Origin: Anaeramoeba flamelloides
Lineage: Eukaryota; Metamonada; Anaeramoebidae
Length of the DNA stretch: 64,000 bases
Reading direction: 5' to 3'
Assembly: GCA_027625915.1 (NCBI GenBank)
Contig: JANTQA010000051.1
Location: 496,501-560,500, forward strand
Positions 37,115 through 47,400 of this stretch are shown here, one piece after another. Below the pieces are notes generated by a model. It ran no database searches and had not been told where the DNA came from. It saw only the letters and a list, made by a program, of their open reading frames with translations. Positions within the stretch are counted from its first letter, which is position 1; the number at the start of each line of letters is the position of its first letter. The translations under genes and the position numbers were made by a program.

Positions 37115-37855
37115 TTTATAACTTTGTAAATATATTAAATAAAAAAAATAAATAAAAAAAAAAATCCAATCTAATATGTTATTATAAAAAGATTTTTGAC
37201 TATTTTTTAAAAATTTTTTAAATAGGATATTTCAAAATAGAAATAATTTCCAAGTTTTAATTCCAAACATTTTAAATGTTGAGAACTAGCCTTCATATTA
37301 ATAAGGAAAATAATAAAGAAATTAATAATATAAATTAACAATACCATTTTTTTTTTTTTTTTTTTTTTTGATAAATGTACCTGAAAAATTCTGTCAAAAT
37401 TAAAAAAAAAAAAAGATTTAATTAATATTATAATCTTCGAAAATTTTTATAAAAAGTTAAATAACCATTCCTGAAAGAAAAAAATTGTATCCAAAAAATG
37501 TTTCAAATCGTTTTTTTACGTAAAATGGTTCTAATAGTGAAAAATTTACAAAGTTGAACTATTTTTCAACAATGTTGACTCACTTTATAATGTTATTGTA
37601 AGTGGTTTATTCCGAGATTCTTATCAAAATAAATTTTATAATTATTAGAACAAAATTATTTTTTCTTTTAAATTACTGTTCTTTTTCTTTTTTTTTTACT
37701 ATTTTTCTTTTTTTCTTTTTCTTGTAATTTTCTTTTTTTTTTTTTGATACTTTTTATTTCTATTTTTCTTTTCTTTTTTTTTTACTGTGAATTGTTTTAT
37801 TATTTATTATTTTTTCTTCCTGTATCTTCAATTTAAAATTCGTTTACTTTAACTA
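37115..37855. other. Gap between PTB-like gene and MITE
   Basis: Homopolymer-rich, with T runs at 37347-37370 and CTTTTT repeats at 37676-37790. Nothing coding. Confidence 0.5.
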
Positions 37856-38052
37856 CAGTCAGTCCAACTTATAAGACAAAAAACTTTCGACAAAATATAA
37901 CTAAAAAAATCTCAAATTAAGGAACATTTTTTGGGGAATTTTTATAAAGATAAATTATTTTAATAGAATTTGAATTGTGTGCCTTAATTTGAGATTTTTT
38001 TCTGTTCATTAAATTTTGTTGAAAGTTTTTGTCTAAAAAGTGGAACTGTCTG
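37856..38052. mobile_element. Tc1/mariner-type MITE, copy 2 (197 bp)
   Basis: Same length as copy 1. Left end CAGTCAGTCCAACTTATAAG, right end inverse ending TGGAACTGTCTG; TA flanks on both sides. Inner TCTCAAATTAAGG / CTTAATTTGAGA blocks are conserved. Confidence 0.8.
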
Positions 38053-38059
38053 TAATTTC

Positions 38060-38276
38060 AAAAAAAAAATACCACCAAAAAATGTTTTTATTTTTTCAAA
38101 ATGGAGGATTTTGAAAAGGGGGGTATTTGAATCTTAATGAGTATAATAAATATCTTTTCTTAATTGCATAAAATTAACACAACTTTGAAAAAATAAGTTA
38201 TAACAGATGTAAAAGTGAAATCTAATAAGTAATTTTAACTAAATTTTATTTTCAGAATTTATTTTTTCCTCGTAGT
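38060..38276 (+). mobile_element. 3' half of the 0.69 kb element
   Basis: Matches the last 220 bp of the copy at 56388-57080 (shared TTTTGAAAAGGGGGGTATT and the terminal GAATTTATTTTTTCCTCG). The 5' half is absent; a MITE lies directly upstream. Confidence 0.6.
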
Positions 38277-38817
38277 AGATCATGAATTTATTTTTGAAAA
38301 AATCTGACATAAAGATAAATTTCACAATATATCATTAAAATCAAGTAATTTTTTTTTATTATCACTTTTAAGTCACAAACCTTGAAAATAATAAAAAATT
38401 TTGAACAATTAGGAATTTTCAATTTGAAATCTTTTTTTTTTAGTGATCAAAAATATTACAAAATTATTTAATCATAAAATCCAAATAATGATGAAATATT
38501 CTTCCAAGGTTATTAATTAAATATTTTTAGTTACCAATTATGGAGTCAGTATAACACTTTTTTCTTAAATATAATCTTAATATAAACTTATGATTATTGA
38601 TAATTAGATATCTGTTAAAAAAAATTTTTTTTTCATTGTAATAATTGTGTTTTAGATTTATTCAAGAACTATTGTTTTATATTTATTACTTCTTCAAACA
38701 ATTTTGATTTCCAAAAGGAAGGGGTACTTGGATTAATACTTTTTTTTTCGTTCTCATTTTTTCTTATTTTGTTGTTTTGGAATTTCTTCTTTTGATTAAT
38801 TGCATTGAAGAAGCATA
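38277..38817. other. Gap upstream of the SANT protein gene
   Basis: AT-rich; the last 60 bp before the ATG are T-rich. No motif recognised. Confidence 0.45.
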
Positions 38818-40431
38818 ATGAGCCGAAAAAGAAACAAGCCCAAGGGGCAAAATTCAGCAAAACGTAAATTAACATTTGATATTTCCTCAAGTTCAGATGA
38901 TCAAACAGTTTCTAAGGATCAAAATACAAAGAAAAAAATAAAAACAAAAACAAAGGAAAAAACCAAGACAAAGCCAAAGAAAAAAACAAAACCAAAACCA
39001 AAAACAAAGACAAAATCAAAAACAAAAACAAAAACAAAAACAAAACCAAAAACAAAAACCAAGGCAACAACAAAGAAAAAAACAAATTCAAAACCAAAGA
39101 CAAAGACAAAATCAAGCACAAATACAAAAGCAAAACCAAAGACAAAAACAAAGCCAAAACCAAAACCAAAACCAAAACCAAAATCAAATACAAAATCAAA
39201 AACCTCCTCTAAAAAAAAACTGGAATATCACAAAAACCCAAAGCCAAAGATGAGGATCTCAAAACGAGGAAGAATAATTTTACCACCACTTGCTTTTTAT
39301 GCAGGCGAATATGCACATTTTGATGATCAAGGTAATCTTATTGAATTTCAGGATCGTGGAACTTTGGGGCAAAACGAGCTCAAAAAGCTCTTAAAAAAAA
39401 AAAAAAAGGGAAGTAAAGAAAATGTTCTTTACAGCACAAGAAAACAATTCAAATCGAAAAAAACAAAAAAAAGGCAAATAACAAAAACAAATCAAAAAAA
39501 GAAATTACATTCAAATTATAGATCTAATAAAAAGAAAAACCAAAAAGACGTCGGATCAAGTAGTTCTGATGATGAAAAAGTGAAAAAAAAAAACAAAAAG
39601 AAGAAAAAAAATCAAACAAAAAAAATGAAAAAACAAAAGCCGTCAAGATCAAAAATCAAATCGAAATTGGAGATGAAATCCGATTCTGAATCTCAGATAA
39701 GTTCTGAATCGGATTCTGAATCATTATCAGACGATTATTTTCAAAATTCCAAAAGTTTTTCTGTGGATCAAAACAAAAATAAACCAAATAAAAAGAAAAA
39801 GAAAAAGAAAAAGAAAAGTCCAATAACGAACACACCAATTCAGAAATTCTCTCAAAAAGAGGTTGGTGTACTGATGAAAGCCTGCGAAAAAATAAAGCCA
39901 AACACACCAAATTATTGGGAAAGGATAAGCAAATTCCTACCTTCAAAAAATCTTCAAGAATGTTATCAAATTATGATGGACAATCTGAAAACAAAGAGCA
40001 AATTACAAAGACCAAAAATTCTAGATCTAAATTTGATATCTACTAAAAAAAATAGGAAAAGAAGATGGGCCTTTGATGAAAGTTCTGATATCGAGTCTGA
40101 TTCTGAAATAGAGCCTGAATCCGAATCTAGAACTGAATCTGAATTGGATAATGAATCAGAACCTGAGCCAGAATCTGACTCTGAACCAGGATCGCAAAGG
40201 GGAATTAAGCCCAAGAAGGAATCAAACGTTAAGAAAGGGGAAGATGAAAAGAAGAAAACCACAGACGTTCAGCAATTAGAAATAAATAAATATTCAAAAA
40301 CTTTTAAAGAAAAAAATCTCATTTTAAAACAAGATTCTGAAGATGATGTTTTTTTCCAAAGAGAAGATCAAGAAAGTTTTGACAATTATATCCAATCAAT
40401 TAAAAAAAAATTTAATCAAAAAAAAAATTAA
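38818..40431 (+). CDS. Lys-rich chromatin protein with CENP-C-like motif and SANT domain (KNL2/Mis18BP1 candidate)
   Basis: Single-exon gene, 537 residues, ATG to TAA. Residues about 38-135 are a Lys-Thr/Lys-Pro repeat tract. Residues 146-175 read RISKRGRIILPPLAFYAGE followed by YAHFDDQGN, which resembles the CENP-C motif (R-[IL]-x-PP-L-x-[FYW]-W-x-GE), especially the CENPC-k variant of KNL2. After basic and Ser/Asp-rich linkers, residues about 342-392 (KFSQKEVGVLMKACEKI, NYWERISKFL, NLQECYQIM) form a SANT/Myb-like domain. CENP-C-like motif before SANT is the order in KNL2/Mis18BP1, which loads CENP-A at centromeres. The SANTA domain normally N-terminal to these is not seen. The C terminus is acidic Ser/Glu repeats. 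It could instead be another SANT chromatin protein with a chance motif. Confidence 0.7.
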   Translation: MSRKRNKPKGQNSAKRKLTFDISSSSDDQTVSKDQNTKKKIKTKTKEKTKTKPKKKTKPKPKTKTKSKTKTKTKTKPKTKTKATTKKKTNSKPKTKTKSSTNTKAKPKTKTKPKPKPKPKPKSNTKSKTSSKKKLEYHKNPKPKMRISKRGRIILPPLAFYAGEYAHFDDQGNLIEFQDRGTLGQNELKKLLKKKKKGSKENVLYSTRKQFKSKKTKKRQITKTNQKKKLHSNYRSNKKKNQKDVGSSSSDDEKVKKKNKKKKKNQTKKMKKQKPSRSKIKSKLEMKSDSESQISSESDSESLSDDYFQNSKSFSVDQNKNKPNKKKKKKKKKSPITNTPIQKFSQKEVGVLMKACEKIKPNTPNYWERISKFLPSKNLQECYQIMMDNLKTKSKLQRPKILDLNLISTKKNRKRRWAFDESSDIESDSEIEPESESRTESELDNESEPEPESDSEPGSQRGIKPKKESNVKKGEDEKKKTTDVQQLEINKYSKTFKEKNLILKQDSEDDVFFQREDQESFDNYIQSIKKKFNQKKN

Positions 40432-41100
40432 AGAAATTCTTGATATTTTGTTTTTGTTTTTTATTCATTTTTTGGAAATTAAAATAATTATTATTTTTTC
40501 TATTTTTTTTTGTTTTTTTTTTTTTTTTCAACCAAGAAAAAGAAAGAAATCAAAGGCCACTGATCTCGTTTTCTTTTTTTTTTTGTATTCATATATGTTT
40601 GTGAAATTCCATAATTAATTATATTTTAGTCATTAATACCTAATTTTATTGTTAAATTTAAAGGAGACGTATTGGGATTTCATCTCAAAATTCCAATAAT
40701 GAAAAGCCAAATTAATAAGACAATTTTGACTTTTAATAGATTTTATCAAGATCTTTGACATTCTTTCTTCGAATAATTTTAAAAATTATCTTGGGAAATT
40801 GAAGGAAAAAATGTATTTTATTAGTGTGAAAATAGCAATATAAAGATTGTCGGCACATATCCAATCAGATAAACTTTATTTTAAGAGAAACTTTCATATT
40901 AATTTTAAATTTAATGCTTTATTGAAATGCATTTTAAAGTCAAAAAATTACTTCTCATTATAAAATTATAATATTGATGTTTTCAAGATAAAGTTTAATT
41001 ATAAAAATCAAGAATTTATTTTTATTTATTTATTTATTCTGAGTTGGGTTCATTTCATCATTAAGAAAAGTTTTTATTAATTGAAACAACTTGAGTAATA
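40432..41100. other. Gap, AT-rich
   Basis: T-rich 3' sequence after the SANT gene (40440-40590), then unremarkable AT-rich DNA. Confidence 0.45.
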
Positions 41101-41109
41101 TATTTGATT

Positions 41110-41480
41110 TTATTCAATTGCTTTGAATTCTGGAAAAATAGTCTTTAGGTTTTCTTGGGTTTACTGTTTATTTATAAAAAGTATAAATTTTACAAATAAA
41201 AAAGTAAAGAAAACCTAAAGTAACCTTCCTTTAGCTTTTTCAGATATAAAAAGAAATTGAAAATTTCTTAAATTTTTTCTAATTAAAATAAAGTACATTT
41301 AGATTTTCCAGAATTTGTAGGAATTGAGGAAAATTTTTGATTATACTTAATTCTTTTGAATTCTGGCTAAGCAGAGTTATGTTTTTTTAAATTTTTTCTT
41401 TCATTTAAAAATCAGATATTTACCAAACAAAAATAAGAATTAAAAAAATCCAGGTACTTGAGGGTACAGAAGGTACTCTA
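41110..41480. repeat. AGGTTTTCTT hairpin repeat, copy 2
   Basis: TTTAGGTTTTCTTGGGTTTAC at 41145 and the inverse arm GTAAAGAAAACCTAAAG at about 41205 form a hairpin. A tail reading GGTACTTGAGGGTACAG (41453) matches the tag seen near 21290 and 54120. Confidence 0.5.
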
Positions 41481-42576
41481 CTTTACTAGAGGAAATGGCA
41501 TTTTTTATTGATATTATTATAATATTTGATTATTTTTAATATTATTGACCTTTCAAATCAGAAGTGTATATTATTATGTTTTATATAAAATTATTTGGAT
41601 TGTTATGTAATAATTACAACTTTTTATATTTCCCAATTACTTTTTTTTTATTTTTTTTTTTGAAAATTTGATTATTCTGAATATATTAAAACTCAGAATA
41701 TCTAATTTATTTATTATTTTAAATCTTCTTTTATCATTAGAAATTATGGCTTGTTCAATTTTCAATTAATTTTTCTCTATTATCTGAAGTGTGTGTTTAT
41801 TTTTTAAAAAAATAATTTTGAGTTTTTTATTTATCCAAAGATCAAACGAGTCAAGATATTTTTCATTTAGATAAAAAAACACCCACATAATGATTTATTT
41901 GTTTATATATGAACATTTGTAATTTTATCGAAATCGCTCGTATAGTTTTTTCAGGTTATAAATATTTGTTATTTACATAAACAGTTTTCTTTATTCCTAT
42001 AAAGTTTTTTTTATAATAAATTTTCTCTCTTTAAAGACAAAATCCCATCCAATCCTACTTTTTCTTCATAGTTTTTTTTTTTTTTTTTTTTTTTTCAGAA
42101 GATATTTTTTTTAAATTGCTAGATTGAGTAGTAATATTATTTAATGATTAAATATGGTATTTTGGATATATCTATTATCAAAATTTTGTCTTTTTTTATA
42201 AAAAGGAATTTCAAATCAAAAATTTAGTTTTTGGTCAAATAGTTTAAATTAAAATTTTATTTCAATCAAAGAGGAACAATTTTTTTTCCAAGTTTCTATT
42301 TTATTTTATAATTCGTCCTTGAAGTACAAATGACAAATAATTAGAATAATAAAGATAATAAAATAGTTGATAAATAAATAATAAAACTAATAAATATATT
42401 TATACAAATCATTGAAAAACCAAAATTCTTTATACCTAATTGAGAAAAACTTTATTTTTCATTTTGATATCCAATAAAAGATCAGATAAAATTACAATAA
42501 ATATCAATATTATTACTGTGTAATTATTTTTTTTGTTTCAATAACATGAGACTTTTACATTTTTGTCTAATGGCTA
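41481..42576. other. Gap, AT-rich
   Basis: No coding-like frame; a T run of about 30 bp lies at 42069-42097. No foldback found. Confidence 0.45.
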
Positions 42577-42798
42577 TCAATCTTGCAATAAAATAAATAA
42601 AAATTTTGCAACTGAATACGTTTTGATAAAAAAAAAACTAAAAATATAAAATAAGAAAAAAATTATTTCAATGTTGGAATTTCCAAAATAAATATTTTCT
42701 TCTAATATCGGTTCAAATCCTTTAAACAGTTGTAATTCACTTCCTACAACTGGGTCCCTTTTACAGGATAAAGGTTTACTTTCTATGTTGTTTTTCAA
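42577..42798 (-). pseudogene. Coding-like fragment, unknown family
   Basis: ATG at 42798 opens MKNNIESKPLSCKRDPVVG then SELQLFKGFEPILEENIYFG; after about 45 codons the reading turns into hydrophobic AT-driven sequence, so the coding-like part is roughly 42660-42798. Similar residues are encoded at 20521-20605. It looks like a beta-structured segment from a repeated gene family. Whether it is a live exon or a remnant cannot be told. Confidence 0.4.
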
Positions 42799-42960
42799 TT
42801 ATTAATACTTAATAAATATGGTAGAAAAAACAATAAATCAAAATAACTTTCGAGAAAAATTGAGCAAATAAAGAAAATAAATAATTAAAGTTCGCATATT
42901 ACTATTGGAAAAAGTTGATAAAAATATTGTACAGTTCGGATTTGGATTTTGTATTTACCC

Positions 42961-43383
42961 TTGTGGAAAAAAAGTAAAACAGGAAAAAAAGTGAAACACT
43001 GTTTTTAATTGGGAACATTACTGGAAATGAAAAGTCAAATCAATTAAAAGAAGAAATCAATTAACTTCAAATAATAACCCATTATATTATTTCCAATCAA
43101 CACAACAAATACAATTTAAATCTACTTGATTTATCGAAATTTTTGTGTGGTTTTGGAGATCTCAAAAATAGTCAATTTTTTGAACAAATTTTTAATAATT
43201 GATCAATCAAAGAAAAACCCATACTAAAAGATAGTATTAAATAAATTGTTATTGTGGCGAATACTCCATTTTGTCTTTATTTATTTATTATTTTTTTATA
43301 TTGATTTTACTTTTCATTTTCAGTAAGGTTCCCAATTAAAAACAGTGTTTCACTTTTTTTCCTGTTTTACTTTTTTTCCACAA
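42961..43383. mobile_element. 423 bp long-TIR element, copy 2
   Basis: Left end TTGTGGAAAAAAAGTAAAAC and onward; right end is its inverse (GTTTTACTTTTTTTCCACAA). The inverted arms are nearly perfect for about 75 bp (shared GTGAAACACTGTTTTTAATT and GGGAAC-TTACTG). The inner part of the arms is shared with 30570-31011. Arms this similar suggest a recent insertion. No coding capacity. Confidence 0.85.
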
Positions 43384-44381
43384 TGGTTATATTTTTGACT
43401 CGATCTATTTTGAAAAGAATAGGAAAAAAAAAATAAGAGAAAAAAGTAAAGAAAAAAATACCAAGCCAATTAATAAGTAAGGATTCTTAAATAATATTGT
43501 CGAAAATTCACTTGTAAAAATTTATAACCAAAAGTTAAAGAATCAACCATTTCCTTCTATATGAAAAAATAATTATCTTTACAACTTAAATCTTGAAACA
43601 AAAAAAAAAAAAAAAAACTATTCATTATTACTTTTTAATATTTGTTTGAATATTCACGATTAAAGTAAAAATGAACAATGATCATTTTTTCTCTTAGCTT
43701 TATTTCATAAATAAAGTTACAAAAAAAAAATTAGAGTTATTTTAAAAAGTAACACCTTTTTTTTTCTAATTTTGTCGGAACATATGCTTATTTTAAAGTT
43801 TTGTATTTTAAAAAAGAGAAATATATTCCTCAAAAAAGAGCTTACTTTCACACTCCAACATCTAAATTATTTTTAAAAAAGTCCACACTTTTTTAAAAAA
43901 CAAAACTTAAAAAAAAGTTTTAATTCTGAGAAAATCATGAAAAAAAAAGTCCTCACTTTTTTAAAACGATTATATTAAAATTTTATGCATTTTTTTCTTC
44001 TTTTGAAAAAAAAAATAAGTTTACGTGATCCTTTAAAAAAAACATTAATTGAAATCAGAAGGAAAAAAAAAAAAAATGAAAAAAAAAATAACACGAAATA
44101 TTTATAACTTGGAAATCATTCACAATATACAGGATGTATTTTTTTTTTTTTCAAAAATATAATTTGATAAATAAATAATATCAATAATAAAAACTTTGAG
44201 TAAGTACTGAAGAAAATATCTTTATGAGAATAGTTTTTTTAACCCTAATTTCGAATATTGATTCAATCATTATTTATGAAATAGAAAATTAAAATCAATA
44301 TTATTAAAATAAATTTAATTAAATTATTTATTTCAAATAATTATAAACCCCCAATGGGGGAAATGTTTAGGGATTATTTAG

Positions 44382-44412
<31 letters not shown>

Positions 44413-44475
44413 CAATAATAATTCATCTTATTATTATCTAATCTAGTAGTAGTGATAATAATAATAATATAATGA
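43384..44475. other. Gap with trinucleotide repeat
   Basis: A/T homopolymers, then an (AAT)n-type repeat at about 44381-44425 just past the 3' end of the minus-strand PH-like gene, and a small CCCCCAATGGGGG palindrome at 44348-44360. No gene seen. Confidence 0.5.
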
Positions 44476-47400
44476 TTATTTATGTTTCTCATGAATTAAT
44501 TGTTTAAATTCGTTGAGTAAAGACTTTTGTTTAAATTTCAAAATCAAAAAAGTTTTTTGATCGATTTCTATTTTACAAACCTTGCTGTTTTTATTGAGAA
44601 CGAATATTTTGATTGTTGTTGAATAAGGTATGGGATAATGTTTATTTGTTGCTGTTTGCAGAGACCATCTAGTCTTGCCAAATTGAATTATAACTGGGGC
44701 ATTTTTCATCAATAATGAAAATGACGCACGAACGATTTTAGTTGACATTTTTTTTGCGTTTTCAAATTCATCATCTAAATTGAACTTTTGAATTTTATCT
44801 CGTTTTTGGATTTTTTGGAAGAAATCTAATTTTTCGAATGATTTTTGTTTCATAAATTTTTGTTTTTGGGTAAACAATTTAATAAAAAAATTTTTTTCAG
44901 ACTCGATCTTAAATAATAGCCATAAATTAGTTTTAGCATTTGATAGTGAAATCATGTTTTGGTTTTTTGCGTTCTTCTTTAAAGTTAAATCGGTGTAATC
45001 AAATTTATTAATCATTATTTCATTATTATTAAATTCGGCAATTTGTATAAAGTTTTTAAAAAATGTTATTAGTGTCCTTGTGAAATCATATTTAGTTTCT
45101 TGTAAATTTTTCATTTGCACAAGAAATCTTTCCTTTTTGCTATTGATTAATGGAATTATTGAATGAATTAATTCTTTTCTTAATTCTTTTGTTGGTGATA
45201 AAAGAAATATTTTTTGTTTAATAATTTTAAAAACAAATCTAGATAAACATTCTATTGTAGGGTGTTCATAAATTATCAAATTTGATTTGATTGTATAAAC
45301 CATAACTTTTTTTTGTGAATTGATAATTTTAATAATCCCGAGTTTGGCATTTATTTGGATTTCACATTTTTCAATTTTGTTTCCATTTTCATCGGATAAG
45401 TAAAAATCCCAAAATTTATTTTCCTCTTCATCATTATCAGTTTCGGTTTCTAATTGATCAGTATCTTGAAGAAACATGTTTTCTTCAAAAGATTGATCCC
45501 TTTGAGTATTTGAAGGTTCATTAATTTTTGTCTCTTTAGTATCAGTTATTTTTTTAATAAATTTAATTAATAACTGTTTTTCTTCCTCTGAAGCAATTAT
45601 AAAATTTAAAGTTTTTTTTGGAAATATTAAATGGATTAAATTTGAATTTTTTTTATGAATTTTTAATTTTATTTTATTTGTAATTATCAAATTTTCTTTA
45701 TCTTGGCCTTCAATTTTGATTTGTAATATATTATTTTTGAACAAACCAATTGTTCCTTTTTTTAATTTTTTTTTATTTTCCATTTTAAATTTTACTTGAA
45801 TGACTTTATTATCTTTTTCTTTTTCTTTTTCTTTTTCTATCTTTATTTCTTTTTCTTTTTCTTTTTCTTTCCCTTTTTCTTTCTCTTTTTCTTTCTCTTT
45901 TTCTTTCACTTTTCCTTTTTCTTTTTTTTTTTTTTTTTTTTTTCCTTTTTCTTTTTCTTTTCCTTTTAGTTTTCCTTTTCCTTTTCCTTTTTCCTTCCAT
46001 TTTTCTTTTTCTTTTTCTTTTTCTTTTTCTTTTTCTTTTCCTTTTTCTTTTCCTTTTTCTTTTCCTTTTTCTTTTCCTTTTCCTTTTTCCTTCTCTTTTT
46101 CTTTTTCTTTTTCTTCTTCTTTTTCTTTTTCTTTTTCTTTTTGTTTTTCCATTTCTTTTTGTTTTTCTTTTTCTTTTTCTTTTTCCATTTCTTTTTCCAT
46201 TTCTTTTTCTTTTTCTTTTTCTTTTTCTTTTCCTTTTTCTTTTCCTTTTTTTTTCCCTTTTCCTTTTTCTTTTTCTTTTCCTTTTTCTTTTCCTTTTTCT
46301 TTTTCTTTTTCTTTTCCTTTTTCCTTTCTTTTTCCCTTTCTTTTTTCCTTTCCTTTTTCTTTTCCTTTTTCTTTTCCTTTTTCTTTTTCTTTTCCTTTTT
46401 CTTTTTCAATTTCCTTTTTCTTTTCTATTTCTCCTTTTTCTTTTCCTTTTCCCTTTCTCTTTCCCTTTTCCATTTCTTTTTCTTTTTCCCTTTCATTTTC
46501 CTTTTCTATTTTCCCTTTTCCTTTTATATTTTCTTTTCTCTTATCTTTCCCTCTTTTTTTTCCTTTCTTCTTTTTACCTTGTTTTTCTTTTTCTTTATTT
46601 TCTTTTTTAGAGAAAGAATCTTTTTTGGAATTGGTTTCATTTTTCTTTATAATATTAGATTGAATATCATAATATTTATAAAAATTGTTTTTCTCTTTTT
46701 TATTTGAAAAATTTAAATAAAAAATAATTGGTTTATTTTTCTTTTTTGTATAAATTAATTTTAATTGTTTCTTTTTTTTTTTCAAAATTTCAAGATCACA
46801 TTGTTCCATATTTAATATTATTTTTTTTTTTGTTGTTTGAATATTTAATTTATGATTTTCGATTAATAAAGTTTCATCAATTTTTTTTTGAATTTTTACA
46901 TTTTTTGATAATTTTATTTTAAAAATTTCTGATTTTTCTTCTTTATTAATTTCGTCATTGTTTGTAATAATGTTATCATCCCCAGTCTCCTCTACTATTT
47001 CCTCGTTTTCGTCATTATTAAATAATTGATCTTTATTGCTTAATTTTAAATTAAATATTGATAAAAATTCTTCTTTTAATTCTTTATTATTGAAATATAA
47101 CCATATCGGTTCTGAATATAAATTTTGTATAATTGACAATTCTAAAATATTTTTATTAATATTGGTTGAATAATAAATAAGTTCACACTCATTAAATATA
47201 TCATAATTGAATTTTACATTATTTGTTTTGAATTTAAAATTTATAAATTTTTCCAAAATTTTCATTGTTCCTTTCTCTTTTTCGAATAGTTGTAATTTAT
47301 TTTTATTGGATAAATTTGATTTTTTCTTAATTTTCAGTAATTTTTGATAAAAGGTTAACAAATTTGAAATAAAAATATTTCTTTTATTAACATCCAAAAA

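Noticed and set aside
42700-42730. GGTTCAAATCC resembling a tRNA T-arm
   Set aside because: The five bases on either side do not pair and no acceptor, D or anticodon arm is found at the right distance.
45800-46707. Long plus-strand frames of Phe/Ser repeats opposite the PH-like gene
   Set aside because: They are shadows of the Lys/Glu/Gly-coding purine tract; composition is pure repeat and there is no start context.
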